Counted from the first letter of the stretch, positions 23,923-36,300 are shown. The stretch: DNA of 64,000 bases from Macrotis lagotis (GCF_037893015.1 NC_133662.1:271243944-271307943), one strand, 5' to 3'. Made by a program: numbers and translations. The notes: generated by a model not told the origin, from the letters alone.

Positions 23923-25025
23923 GCAATAATGGACTTGGAATGCCCAATAGAACGTTTTGTATCTGATGCTGGGGCTACTGGGAGGCACTGGAGTTTTTTC
24001 CTTGAGTAGGGAACATGTGACAGGGACAGATAGAGATAATTCTTGTTGTGGGAGATGAGAATGTGAGAATGACCTAATATTTACTTCAGTCACTGGGGGG
24101 TGGGGGTGGCTGAGGTGGGGCTGTAGAGGGCTGACCCATTTGTGACAAGTGTCTATCATCGACCAGATAAAAAGGGGCCTGTGGGGCAAGGAACACATAT
24201 GAGGAAAATGCCCATCAGGGAAAGGTAGGGGAGGCAGCTGGGAGGCCGTGGAACGGTTCTGGGGTGACAGACATGGACAGAGGCCTGTGCTGAAGAGCCC
24301 AACAAAGGAGGTGGCCAGGCAGGAGGCCACGAAGTTCAAAGGGCCTTTCTGGCTGGAACACAATGCTTCTTCCAAGCAGAGTCCCAGGACAGAACAAGGC
24401 CAGATTGGGGAAGACTGAAGACAAAAGAAAGGGATGGCAGAGAATGAGATGGACAGAGAGAATCCTGAAAGCCATGACCATGAGCATGCCTTAGGGAGAT
24501 AGTGGAGGCTAGAAAGGCCTGGCCTGTTATGGTCTGTAGGGTCACGGACAGTCAGACATGACTCTTGTCCATCCCATCCCTGACTTCCTCACCATCCAGG
24601 CCCTGTCTTCATTGGTCAAGATATACATCATCCCACTCCCCTTCTCTTTCTCAGGTCACATTGACATTGCCTTTGTTCAGACAACAAAAATGTGCATACG
24701 CTTTGATCCAGCAATACCACTACTGGGTCTATACCCTGAAGAGATTATGAAAAAGGGTAAAAAACATCACTTGTACAAAAATATTCATAGCAGCCTTGTT
24801 TGTGGTGGCAAAGAATTGGAAATCAAGTAAATGCCCTTCAATTGGGGAATGGCTTAGTAAACTGTGGTATATGTATGTCATGAAACACTATTGTTCTATT
24901 AGAAACCAGGAGGGAGGAGAATTCAGGGAAGCCTGGAGGGGTTTGCACGAACTGATGCTGAGTGAGATGAACAGAACCAGAACAACACTATATACACTAA
25001 GAGTAACATGGGGGTGATGATCAAT

Positions 25026-25285
25026 TTTTTTCTTTTATTTAAAGCAATGGGATTAAGAGTGATTTGCTACTTAATAATTACCTAGCTGTGTGGCCTTGGG
25101 CACGCCATTAAACCCCATTTGCCTTGCAAAAAATCTAAAAAAACAAAAATTTTTTTTTAAAAAAAAGTGATTTGCACAAGGTCACACAGCTAGGCAATTA
25201 TTAAGTATCTGAGACCGGATTTGAACTCAGGTCCTCCTGACTCCAGGGCCCAGTACTCTATCCACTATACCACCTAGCTGCCCCT
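25026..25285 (-). mobile_element. WSINE1-type SINE inside L1 D, itself interrupted
   Basis: Minus-strand SINE flanked by the perfect duplication TGATGATCAAT (25015-25025 and 25286-25296) of L1 sequence. Its tail-proximal part is split by another SINE at 25068-25165. Confidence 0.92.
25068..25165 (+). mobile_element. 5'-truncated WSINE1 fragment inside a SINE
   Basis: Begins abruptly at TACTTAATAATTACCTAGC and runs to the A-rich tail. It is flanked by AGTGATTTGC at 25058-25067 and 25166-25175, sequence belonging to the host SINE. It is therefore a genuine truncated insertion and not a deletion product. Confidence 0.88.
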
Positions 25286-25667
25286 TGATGATCAATCTTA
25301 ATGGACTTGCTCATTCCATCAGGGCAACAATAAGGGACAATTTGGGGCTGTCTATGATAGAGAATCCCATCTGTATCCAGAGAAAGAACTGTGGAGTTTG
25401 AACAAAGACCAAGGACTATTACCTTTAATTTAAAAAACAAAAACAAAAACAAAAATGTTATCTTATTATGTAATTTTGCTATCTCTTATATTTTATTTTT
25501 TTCCCTCAAGGATATGATTTCCCTCTCAGGACATTCAATCTAGATCAATATATAGCATGAAAACAATGTAAAGACTAATGGACTGCCTTCTGTGGTGGTG
25601 GGGGAAGCAAGATTAGAGGAAAAATTGTAAAATTCAAAAATAAATTAATTTTTTTTTAAATTGCCTT

Positions 25668-25821
25668 CGGGGGGTGGCTAGGTGGCATAGTGGATAAAGC
25701 ACTGGTCCTGGAATCAGGAGTCCCTGGGTTCAAATCCAATCTCAGACACTTAATAATTACCTAGCTGTGTGGCCTTGGGCAAGCCACTTAACCCTGTTTG
25801 CCTTGCAAAAACCTGAAAAAA
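25668..25821 (+). mobile_element. WSINE1-type SINE in the L1 D tail
   Basis: Full-length head GGGTGGCTAGGTGGCATAGT to A-rich tail. It is flanked by AAATTGCCTT at 25658-25667 and 25822-25831, which overlaps the L1 tail and the L1's own right-hand duplication. Confidence 0.92.
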
Positions 25822-26339
25822 AAATTGCCTTTTTCCCAATGACCTGCCTAATGACAGCCTGCCCAATAGCTTCCCTCAGAAGTCCTTGCTGCCCATTAGG
25901 GTGAGCCCTTGGTATTCTATGCCTTCTTCCTATGCCAACCAGTCTTTCTGCATGGCAGCCCCTGCAATCACCCATCAGAGAGGATACTCCTCCCCAGGGT
26001 GACTGCAGACACATTTTCATTTAATTTTCTCTGAGCATGCTGCCTTTGCAGAGAGAATTTAACTTCCTTCAGAGGAGTTAAGTCTCAGCATCCTCAGACC
26101 CAACCTGGGGTCTGGAATATAAGAGGAACCTGACCTGGAACTCTGCTCCCCAGTGGACTCCTCAAGGTTTCCCACCACTAACCTAATAGATGCTCAAATG
26201 AAAGATCAGAAGAAGCGAAAACTCAAACCAAGGGAAAGGCACAAAAACAAAAGATCATCTCCATCCTGCCCAGCCCTGCCCCTTTCTACTGAAGGCCATC
26301 CAGGCTCTATGAACAGCTGGTCTCTAATCGGCTGACCAG

Positions 26340-26960
26340 TCTATAGCTGAGTTAAGTCTTAAGCTGATTTTCCCTTCTTGGTGTCCAAGGATCCCTCAAG
26401 TCTTCTCCAGCAGCATGAGTGGAAAGCACTGATTCTGTGCACTTCAGCCTTCCTCACATCCTTACAATCTACATGGAAAACCATCACTTTAACTCTGCGG
26501 ATCTTTGTCAGCAAGATGGCATCTCTGCTGTCTGGTCAACTGGCCAGATTTGCCATAGCCTTTCTATCAATGACCAAGCAGCTTTTCATTTCATGGGTGC
26601 AGTCACCATCTGCAATGATCTTTGAGCCCAAGAAGAAAAAATCCGATGCTGCTTCTTTCTTCTCCTTCTGTTTGCCAGGAAGAGATGGGTCCAGTTGCCA
26701 AGACCTTTTAGATTTTCTGATGTTAACTTCAAGTTAGCTTTTGTATTCTTCTCTTTCACCCTCCTCAAGAGGGTTCTTAATTCGTCTTCACTTTCTGCTA
26801 TCAAAGCATTATCATCTGCACCTCTAAAACTGTTGATATTTCTCCTGGAAACCTTAATTCCATCTTCCAGCCAAACTATTAAGTCAAAATCAACTGCCTA
26901 TATCAATGAGCTTAGAAAAATTCCAGGAACAAATCCAAAACTCCCACACGAAGTAAAGAC
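26340..26960 (-). mobile_element. RTE/Bov-B-like LINE relic, reverse transcriptase C-terminal part
   Basis: Minus-strand reading gives, in order, a degraded active site (GADD in place of YADD), ALIAESEDELRTLLRRVKEK, then RKAMANLAS, DSRDAILLTKIRRVKVMVF, and RISAFHSCCWRRLEG. These blocks and their order are the RTE/Bov-B polymerase C-terminus. Stops and frameshifts occur between blocks, so it is dead. It has no relation to the surrounding gene. Confidence 0.82.
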
Positions 26961-26964
26961 ATGA

Positions 26965-28020
26965 AATAAACTATCTGTTCAAAAATTCTCATTTGCCTTC
27001 TGACAACTTCCCAAATCTCATATAAGGAAGTTATTAGGTTGTACTGCTCATCAATTAGAATTACAAAAGTTTCGACTGAGGTCAAAGTCCTCTTTGGGTG
27101 AGCCAAGGTCCAAAACTTTTGGGTGAGGTTCCAAGGAGGATGGCCCACTTTAGCGTCTTGGCAACTCCAATGTTCAGGGTGGGCCTGACTTTTGCATCCA
27201 AACCTCACTCTCTTCTGAGCCAGAGTAATTTCCTTCCCTTGACCACAATTCCATTCCAAAAGGGAGTTTTTTTAAAATATATTTTATGGACTGTACAGAC
27301 TAACATATTCTTTATGGACTCAAAATTTATGTTATGGATGTCAAATTCAACCTGACATCACCTATACTTCTCAACCTTCCTCAGGTACCATCTCTAATTT
27401 CAAAAAACTAAAAAAGAGACAACTATTTAACAAAATTAACAACTTCAAAAAGTAGACTCATAGGCACCATCCTCCCCCAAGGTCCAAAGGAAGCCCAAAA
27501 TAACATCAACTTCAACTAACACTCAAGGCACATTTTAAAATTTTGCTACAACACTCCAGTCCAAGGAAGGTCAGAAACACGCAAAAGATAAAAATATAAT
27601 ACAGAAATATGTGAAACAACAACAACAGGCCACTCATCTTTCAACAGCTCTTACTTGTATAAAATCGAACCCAGGAGTCACTGCCGCCCCTGAATCCTAT
27701 AAAGGGGGTTTCCCTACATCCAACCACCTCCCAGTGTTGGTTAGCATGCTTTGTGGGACTGCATGATCAGGATCATAGTCCTTCTGTGTTTTCTTCATCC
27801 AGGGGATTCAATCAATTCTATAGAGGGTCCTCCCAGTACCCAGGTGCCTGCCAAGAGATTACCATTCCAAATCTACTTGCACATAGCTAAGTCTAGGCCT
27901 CACAAACTAGTCAGTGAGTGGGATCCACTCACTGGGGACCTCCAAGAGGAGGATGGCATATCATGGCTTCTTCCTGGTTCCCAGAGAGTAATTCAAGATC
28001 ATCAGAAGCCAGGCAAAGAT
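26965..28020. other. Unassigned intron sequence next to the RTE relic
   Basis: No recognised gene or repeat. The stretch at 27000-27260 is unusually low in stops on the minus strand (about 115 codons), without a recognisable domain. It could be part of another old element. Confidence 0.35.
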
Positions 28021-28029
28021 TCTGGCAAG

Positions 28030-28210
28030 TGGTGTATGTGCAAAATTGAGTCAGGAAACAAGAGTTTGAATCTCATTTCTAAGACTCACAGCAAGGGACT
28101 GTGGTGTATGTTATCTTCTCTCTCTTTCTGCCTCAGTTCTCCCCATCTGCAAATCAGATGATGATTCCTGTGTAGCTGCCTCCTTGAGTTGCTGTGGGGA
28201 CCTAAGAGAA
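28030..28210 (+). mobile_element. MIR relic
   Basis: GAGTTTGAATCTCATTTCT, TCTGCCTCAGTTCTCCCCAT and CTTGAGTTGCTGTGGGGACC follow the plus-strand MIR order. Confidence 0.6.
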
Positions 28211-29719
28211 ATGAGAAAAGCCTTTGCTATGATAACCTCCCTTGTATTGTTCTCTGCTCTTGGCTCATTGCTGACACCCTCAGGCCCTTATCTCAGTCCC
28301 TGGAGCTAGCCTGCAAATATCATGGGGGGAGGGGAAGCTGATTGGACCACATACCCTCTGCCCTGCCACACAACTTCACAAGTCACCATAACTGGCATAG
28401 GCCCAGTTTTCCCCCAAAAGATTCTCCTCTCTTCTCCACTCTGAGGGGCCCAAGGGGAGGGGAGATGATTTGCCCAGGGCCAAGCAACCACTACATGTGT
28501 CTGACCTGTTTCCAGGTGCAGCACTCTCTCACAACACCACTCAATTGACCGCCTCAATTCAGGCCAATAGAAGATAAAGTTCTGGAACCTCAAGTACAAA
28601 TGGAGCTGGTCCAAATACAATTAATATGAGCCAATCCCCCAATGATCAGTAATCCAAGGCCATCAAGAGACATCTAAGTCAAGAAATACTACTGCTAACT
28701 ACTGGGTGAAAACACTCTCCCCATCCTGACTGGAAGAAGGCCAGCGGCTCCTTGCTTTCCTGATGAAGCCATGGAGGAAGGTGAACTAACCCACAGAGGA
28801 GGTGAAACCTGAGTGCAGACATGATCAACTCATGTGCTTGCTTTGCCCTGGCTCTCCTGACAAAGACATGCTTCTAAGGTGCAGGATGGAGGGGTGGGAA
28901 AGATGGTAAAAGGGGACACCAAGTGGAAGACAAACAAAACGGGAAGACCACACAGAAAAAAAAGAGAATGGTTCAGAAGGCAGCAGGAGGGACCCATTAT
29001 CTGTTGGGCTCAGATCAGATGCTCCTTTCTGAAGGAGATTGCCTTCCATCCCTCTGCACATGGACCTTGTAAAATCCCGATCACTTCTACCTGGTCTCCC
29101 CCCATTAGAATGTGCCCTGCTGGAGGGCTGGGACAAAATTGGCCTCTCTTTAGGTCCCTAGCCACTGACAGACTGTGAACAACACTAGTTTTACACATAA
29201 AATGCCTCTAAACTAGACACCATGGGAATGTTAGCCATTATTACTGAACAGAACCTTTTGTGAAAATTGTGAAAATAATTTTTAAAAAGACATCTTAAAA
29301 GGAGAAAGAGAAATACCTATCCCAATGAAATAAAAGGACATTGTTTCTTCACTATCCTCCCCCAATGGGGAATTTTCATGTGAGGAATCATTGAGTGTCT
29401 GATTTCCACAGGATGTGAGAGGATGCTGTTAGGAGTCCACAGGAATCTCTCAGAACAATACATTACAAAGGCAGGGGTCTTTGGGTTACTGATTAGGCAA
29501 AAAGACACATGCTTACAGTTAGGAATATGAAAGTAAGATAAAAAGAAAAATAAAAGAAATGATTGTGACTAATCACCAAACTGAAAGAGGTCTCCCAGTC
29601 CAACCTGAAGATGCCTATGCTGAGCTGAAGCCAAAGTCAGCTCAAACTAGTCAGAGGTTGACCTAGGGTCTCTGACCTTTCACAAGTACACATACTTAAC
29701 AAGCTTCATGCATATTAAC

Positions 29720-29721
<2 letters not shown>

Positions 29722-29762
<41 letters not shown>
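29722..29762 (+). repeat. (CA)n microsatellite
   Basis: About 20 uninterrupted AC/CA units. Confidence 0.97.
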
Positions 29763-29764
<2 letters not shown>

Positions 29765-30204
29765 TGAGGCTCATCAGCATAATATGCATGGGATGACCAG
29801 GGTGGGGGCACATATTAAGGAGTGATATGGGGTGGGTGTATCGATTAGATGGTCCCCTTACCTATCATGACTCAAAAGGGAAGGGAAAGGTATTTCAAAC
29901 CAGATAGAAGAATAGACACTGTGTACTTGGGACTATTTGGGGCTCTCCTCACTAGGGGAAGTGTCCATTTTCCTGCAGGGAAATGTTAATTAAAGAATCC
30001 TTCTGTCACTCCAGGTTGTTTTGTTTCCAAATAGGAGCCAGATGACCCCACTTTGGAAAAAGGAGGTTATGGGGTTCATTTCTAATACTTCAATACTGTT
30101 AGCTATTTGTCAATTGATGGGGTATGAGGAAGAAAATCCTGGACTTCTGGAATACCCATTTCTCTGATTATTAGGCTTTTTGGCATGTTTCAGGAGGTCG
30201 TAAT

Positions 30205-30388
30205 CTTTCTGGGACAGTTGAGTAGTAGTGTGGATAGAGAAACAGGTCTAGAGTTCAACTATGGTCTCAGACATTTATTAACTATGTGACCCTGGACAAG
30301 TCCCTTTACCCTATTTGCCTCAGTTTTTCCCATCTATAAAACGAGCTGGAGAAGGGAATGGCAAACCACTCCAGTATCTCTGCCAAGA
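30205..30388 (+). mobile_element. Mar1-like CORE-SINE
   Basis: GTGGATAGAGAAACAGGTCT head remnant, CTATGTGACCCTGGACAAGT, GAGCTGGAGAAGGGAATGGC and CCAGTATCTCTGCCAAGAGA. The tail end is separated from downstream DNA by the SINE at 30396. Confidence 0.8.
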
Positions 30389-30395
30389 GACTCCT

Positions 30396-30558
30396 GAGGG
30401 GTGGCTAGGTGGCAAGTGGATAGAGCACTGGCCCTGGAGTCAGGAGTACCTGAGTTCAAATCCAGCCTCAGGCACTTAATAATTACCTAGCTGTGTGGCC
30501 TTGGGCAAACCACCTAACCCCATTGCATTGCAAAAAAACTTTTAAAAAAGAGAGAGAG
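30396..30558 (+). mobile_element. WSINE1-type SINE with target-site duplication
   Basis: Inserted into the Mar1-like tail, flanked by AGAGACTCCT at 30386-30395 and 30559-30568. The tail ends in an AG-rich stretch. Confidence 0.92.
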
Positions 30559-30619
30559 AGAGACTCCTTCCTGAATGTGGTTGTGAAAAGCTGAAAATGA
30601 CTGAACGATTCTTTAACTT

Positions 30620-30790
30620 CTAGTTCCCCAGGGAGGACCATTGGCTTTGTACTAAAGACAACCTGGGTTGAAACACTCTATTATTTCCTGTATATGTGAC
30701 TTTAAGCAAGATTCATTCCCTTTGTCCCAGTTTCTTCATCTTTAAGGGGAAGATGGGACAAGACTAATTCTCAAACTCCAATTCCAGGAC
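30620..30790 (+). mobile_element. MIR relic
   Basis: ACAACCTGGGTTGAAACACT, GTGACTTTAAGCAAGATTC and CCCAGTTTCTTCATCTTTAA follow the MIR core order. Confidence 0.6.
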
Positions 30791-30799
30791 TAGCTTGAT

Positions 30800-33700
30800 C
30801 ATGGTCTTTCTCCATTTAACTATGGAGAAATGAGTGTCTTATCTTTGGAGATGCCAGAGAGCAGATCTCCAGCAGATAGGTTTACTGAATATTTTTATAA
30901 ACTAGGAACTTTTGTTACTTCCAGTTGTCTACCCCTTATAATACTTCCCCCAGCAAGGCCAACAGGTGACAACCCAGGGCTGGCCCACCTTGAGGATGTA
31001 CTTGGAAGAGGCTCCCATAAGCACAACTCAGAGCACCTTGGACTTCCCCACCATATGCCCCAAGGTTCACTGCCGGTCGAGCTGGCAAATGTTGCCTGTT
31101 CTTGTCGTCCAAAGTAGGACTGAGCATAGACCTAACTGACAAGAAAGGAAGTCTGAAAAAATCTGAAACTCGAGGAAATAAAAAGGGGGGGGGGTGTCTT
31201 TCTTCAGTCAGCCTCAGGGAGTCACTGTCCAGGCTCCTGATTCAGCCTCCCCTAAGTTGCCTGGTCCACAGACCAGTCAAGGGTTTCACCCATCACCCTG
31301 AACAGCAGTGCAGGAAAGAAGAGGAGAGAAAGGAGGAGGACAGAAGAAGATGCAGGGCCACAATGGAGCTGTGGCCTGTGAGGCAGGACGCCAGGGCCCT
31401 AGGAGAGAGGAGGCTCCAAGGCATGGAATCCTCTGGCCCTCCTCGCCCAACCTGGGACAGGGTCATCTGCACCACCAGACTGAGGCCAGCCGGCCTGAAA
31501 GGGTCTGTATTAGAGAGGCCTGAGTCTGTGCAGGTTGAAATCCATCCCAAAGAAGCCAGAAAAAGAAGGCAGAGCCAAAGTGGGAGGGAAATGAAGGGAG
31601 ACCTCTTCAAGGAGCAATTTAGTGAATGCCCCCAGCTTTCACTAGGGGTGACAGACACTTCTTTTTCATACAGATTGTACTTTCCCACCAAAAAACACAA
31701 TTACTAAAGTAAGGTTGGACTGAAGCAATCTGAAACCTGAGATTTCAAGTCCCAGTTCATATGTTAGGTTTATTTTGTAAAGAAATTATTTTTAACCTCC
31801 ATTTTAACCCCTCTTGCTACATCCAACCAAAAAATGGAAAGAGTCCCTCAGAAAGCTGCCTGGGCCCCCAGCAGGGGGGTCTGAGGTCGTACTTGGTCAC
31901 ATACGTCTTACAATGTGCCAAACAGCAAGCCACAGTGATAAAGAGAGGAAAGTCAGAGGGGTCCCTGCTCCCTTCTCTCAGAGAAGAAAGCTTGGCTGGG
32001 GGAAAAGGAAGTACGATGAGCACAAGCACGGTCAGGGCCCAGGTGCTCGGGCTGTGAGGATCAGCCAAAGGCTAGTGCCAAGGATCTGGAGGACAGAAGG
32101 GGCAGCCTGGGGATCCTCCACTTCAGGGTGATTCCCATCTCATTTCAGGCATGAGCAGGGTTCTGGGGCAGCAGCAAGAAGGGGGGGGGGTGTCTCCTCC
32201 CAGGCCAGACTGCTCCCAAACATGGACACTGAATGTTGATCCTCTGTCATCTATCTTCTTCCTCCAAAAGCTATGGAACTTTGTGAGCCTATGAGGGGAA
32301 CCACAGTTGTGGCCTCGAGTCTTACTCAGACTGCTCCACAAGGAGTGAGTTGATGAAGTCAGAAAGACCAAAAGCATTTAAGAAAGCTGCAAGGGCCCCC
32401 AAAGTAAAGCACTGCCCAGTGCTCTCCAGTGGGGTCACCAATGGTGAAGGGCCGGAGAGAGTTGGAACTGAGCCCTCAGACTTATACCTGCCCCCTGACC
32501 CCAGCAGTCTCTGGCCTGGGCCATCAAACGTTTTTCGGCCTCTCTGAATCTGCAGCTTCTTAAAGGGTGGGCTGCACTCCTTCTGTGGTAATGTGCTGAT
32601 AAAACAGGCCCAACTGCAACTAAGGACCAAGCAAGCAGTGGGGTTTCCTGGAAACGCAGTACAACCTGGCCCTGAAGGTCTCGGGACAGAACCAGAGAAG
32701 GTTCAAGGTGCTCATTGTCTGCTGCCAGAGCCATCCAAGTGTGGTCCAGGGGCTCCTGGGCCCTCAAGAGCCTCTCAAAGGTCCACAAAGTCAAAACCAC
32801 TATGAAGTCTTAACATAAACCACATAAGCAGATCTTTACATCTCAACAAGTTTTAAATGGGCAAAGGAGACCTGAGATCCAAAAGGCTGAGACCCAGCAG
32901 TGGCCCATCCCTCCTTTCTACTGAGGACTCGCAATCCCAGCCCCCACTTCCGTCACCAGGGAGCCAGGTCCAGAGCTGAATAGAAGGAAGTTCCCCCTAC
33001 TTTCCAGACTCTTAGCCACTCCCCAACACAAAGCCCTAACTTTGAGCACAAACAGCTCCTGGAGGGGCGATGTTTGGGAAACACCACTCTCTGAAAATCA
33101 ATATGGCAGAGGGGCCAGGAGGGAGCCAGGGGTCAGGCCAGGGTGCCAACAGGTCAGAGTGTGTCTCCTGCAATGACTTGTGAGCTTGAAGAAGCATGTG
33201 CCTCGGAAGAAAGGTGGGCAACCCAAAGCCAGATGAGGGGCAGCTGACAGTTTGAAATGAAAAGAGGGCCCAGCCCCGGATGGAAGGCCAGGGCCCCAAA
33301 TTTGGGGTCCCCAGAGCCTGCTCTGGAAAGCCTGGGGCTGCTCACCCTTCAGTGACCCTGGGTGGATCAAACTCCATCCAGCTAATTTCCTCAGGGGGAA
33401 GTAAGGGTGTGGAGCAAGAGGATCCTTCCGGTTCCTTCCAGCTGGAACAGGATGGTCTTCTGATCCAGCTGGCACCACCTTGGCTAATGGGAGGGGTTCC
33501 TCCAGCAAAAATAGCCCTCCCAGCCCAATTCGTTAAAATTGATAAGTAAGGCTCAGACAGATCATGGCAATTAGGTCGCCCCTTGTGCTCTCCCAAGGGC
33601 CTGCCTCTCCTTCCCCCTTTTAGGCTATGTCCTTTGTTTTTGTAACTCAGAAATTTCCTCCTTCAAAACTGAACAGGGATTTTCCGGGGCGGGGTGAATG

Positions 33701-34200
33701 GTACATGAAGCGAGAAGCTCTTCTCATCCTTTCTGACATCAGTTCTCAAGGCACAGGTGATATGCCAGCAGGACCAAATTCACCTGAGCATGGCAAAGTG
33801 CAGGCAATCCCAGGCCCGGCACAACCCAGTCTTCTTGGATCCACCCTGGACAGGTGCCAACGAGGGGCAGCTTCCCCACCGTGCGTGCCCCAGACAAGCC
33901 CAGCTCCTCTCTGTCCCTCTCCTGGGAGCACCAGGTGGGTCCAGCCATGCTAGCCAGATGCGGTCAACATCTGAGAACAACTTCCCAAAACCCATCTCTA
34001 CTCTGACATCTCTTCCCTCTTCCACAACCTAGATGGTTGTGAGCTGGGCACAGTCTCCACCACCAGGGCCCCAAAGGGCAATGCCACTCTGCACGAGGGC
34101 TGAACAGGTCACGATGCATCTCCAGCCTGGAGCCTGGGCAAGGACAAGAATCGGCTACAGGCCACATGACAAAGGCCTGGGGGGCACCGGATCTGCCCCT
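30800..34200. other. Unassigned GC-richer intron sequence
   Basis: Several 80-200 codon open frames overlap on both strands, the longest at 31102-31707. None shows splice-defined exons, conserved domains or a supported start. G-runs occur at 31184 and 32179. A kappaB-like/GC-box pair lies at 33676-33694. Confidence 0.4.
33676..33694 (+). promoter_or_regulatory. Candidate composite kappaB site and GC box
   Basis: GGGATTTTCC is directly followed by GGGGCGGGG. The first fits the NF-kappaB consensus GGGRNWYYCC and the second is an Sp1 box. Seen by motif only. Confidence 0.3.
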
Positions 34201-34694
34201 CTGACACATCTAGAACAGTTTCCAAGTTCACAAAGCACTCTTCTCACAACGATGCTGTGAGGCAAGGAATAAAGTCATTAGTCTCCAATGGCAAGAGGCA
34301 ATGCCCGATTCTGAGACCTGAGGACAAGGCAGTGGTCCCTGCGCCGGGAATCCTCACCCTGCCTGTCCATGAAGTCTTCTGCCAGTGCCTCTGGGAGGAA
34401 GAGGACCAAGCAGAGGCTAAGTGAGAGGCACTCAGGGTGACCAAATATCTGCTCAAGGCATGGACAAGAGATCAAAATAAAAGAAGGGCCTTTGAGAGTG
34501 CCCAGGCTAATCACTAGCAGTCACAGAAATGCCAGTGACATACCCAGGAGTGGCACTCTGGCTGGAAGGCCTCAATAAGGCTGATCAGTCCTGTGAGCCA
34601 CTGCCATATCAACAGATGCAAGGTGGCACCTGCTGCCCACCTCAACGCAGGACTACTGGACACAGAAGGCAGACCAAAGCTCCTTTTTTTCCTC

Positions 34695-34790
34695 TCAATT
34701 TTTCTTGTTTGATTTTTTTGAGAGCATGGCTAATAAAAAAAATTTGTTTTACATGATTACACATTTGTAATGAGTTTTGTTTTTAAAAGT
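34695..34790 (+). mobile_element. Possible L1 3'UTR fragment
   Basis: GAGAGCATGGCTAAT, TTTGTTTTACATGATTACAC and a T-rich context resemble the L1 3'UTR. Short and without duplications. Confidence 0.4.
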
Positions 34791-35371
34791 TCAAAGAACA
34801 AACCAAGTATTTTCTTCTGATATGAAGGATCTCTCTTATCCCTTTCCTCTCCTTTCTCCAGCTCCTGGCACAGCAGCTGGCCGGTTAACACTGAATCAAA
34901 CTATTTACCAAAAAAAAAAACCATCACGAGGTTTCCCAAATTCTCCTTCACTTTGAGTCAGCACACACTCAAACACAAGATTTCCAGGGAGGGGAAGCCA
35001 CAGCTAAGGCACAGCTTTCGGCTGGCCCTTCTGCTTCCGGAGGCCAAGCCCCCTACCCTGAGAAGGAGGCATAGCTGGCAAGGCCAGGGGACCTGGGCCT
35101 GTCCCTCTGGGTTCCCAAGACTCCTGGGACACCAGGAAAGGAAATGGACTTCACTTCAAGTTGGACAAGTCTGGCTAGGTGGACCAGCAGCCTGGCATCC
35201 TGCTACACGAGTCAGGCGAAACAGAATTCAGGCTTGGCAGCCTCCCCAGGCTGTTGGGGGCACTGCCAACTTAAGAACATTGCCCAGATGGCAGATCTGC
35301 CTGGGTGCCAGAGGATTTGAATGTCATCGGGCTGGGTCTGACGTGTCCTGCCAAAGCAGGCACACTTCTAA

Positions 35372-35431
35372 CCAATACGATTGCTTCGGTCTGGGGATGA
35401 GCATTTGAAAGACAAATACAGGTATAAATAG
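35372..35431 (+). promoter_or_regulatory. Candidate CCAAT-TATA pair antisense to DIP2A
   Basis: AACCAATACG at 35370-35379 is followed 47 bp later by GGTATAAATAGCGCC (35421-35435), a strong TATA match that also resembles a MEF2 site. The spacing is promoter-like. No downstream gene is seen. Confidence 0.25.
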
Positions 35432-36300
35432 CGCCTAAATGGAAGCTGCCTGGCTTTTCTGGGAGAAAAATCATCTTATGTGTAAAGAAATTCAGAATCA
35501 TTCTGATTTTCTCAAAGTAGGAAAGGAGGAAGTAAGAGGGAAATGTATTTTTAGAACAAATAGCATTTGGGAGCCAAGACAGCCGGGTGGCAAGGAGCAA
35601 TAGAAGCTTCCCCTTCCGCTCCCCCAAATGGGTCTAGAGCACGCACCAAGCTGATCTGGAAGGTGAGACCAGAGGAAGACAGACTGAGAAAACACACTAG
35701 CAGAGGCTGGTCACCAGGACAAGAGGGGGTCCCAGATGCGCACCAGGGCACTGAGGGCAGGGCCGCTTAGGTGCCATGACCAATGTCTGGCTGCTATAGT
35801 GGCCTGTCTTCAGGCCTGTGCTCAGGGTCTGCCTTCAGGGGCAAGGGAGGGAGAGAGGGGCGAGTTCAAAGTCAGCAGGGGTACATGGCTTGGATCCAGC
35901 TTCTAGCCCAGTCTGAAGCCTGCAGAGGAATGACCAGGCTAAGACTGGCAGATCCAAAGGCATCCCCTAGACAAGAGCTCGAGTCCAGAAGCATCTACTG
36001 TCCCCTGGGGGTGGGGGGAGAGGTAGGCTCAACTCTGCCCTTTGGAAGCCCAGAAAACTCTTGGGACTCCATTTGGAGCTATCCTGCCTCCAGGGGTGTG
36101 GAACCCAGCCCCATCATCAAGTCTTTAGTCTGGGCCAGGAAAACAAGGGACTGACAAGAAGAAATGCCCCTTCACCCTCAACCACAGCTATCACCGCCCT
36201 CTTTGGGGCAGCAAACCATGGGAGTCAAAGATGGAGCCCATGGAGGGGGAGCTGGCAAGTTAGGAGTGAGATCCTGACTATGATGAAGATGAGCAATTTG

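Larger units (their letters stand above)
24679..25657 (+). mobile_element. 5'-truncated L1, interrupted by SINEs (insert D)
   Basis: Starts within the ORF2 end (TGTGCATACGCTTTGATCCA), includes WYMYVMKHYCSIRNQEGGEF coding sequence, and ends AAATAAATTAATTTTTTTTT. Flanked by ATTGCCTTTGTTC at 24666-24678 and ATTGCCTTTTT at 25824, beyond a SINE inserted in its tail. A SINE insertion at 25026-25285 splits its 3'UTR. About 708 bp of L1 remain. Confidence 0.88.

Noticed and set aside
23899-24375. 158-codon minus-strand frame
   Set aside because: Its right part overlaps competing frames, its edge lies in a SINE relic, and it has no recognisable domain.
31102-31707. 201-codon plus-strand open frame
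   Set aside because: No recognisable domain, no splice or promoter context, and an overlapping 135-codon frame on the other strand; it lies in DIP2A intron 1.
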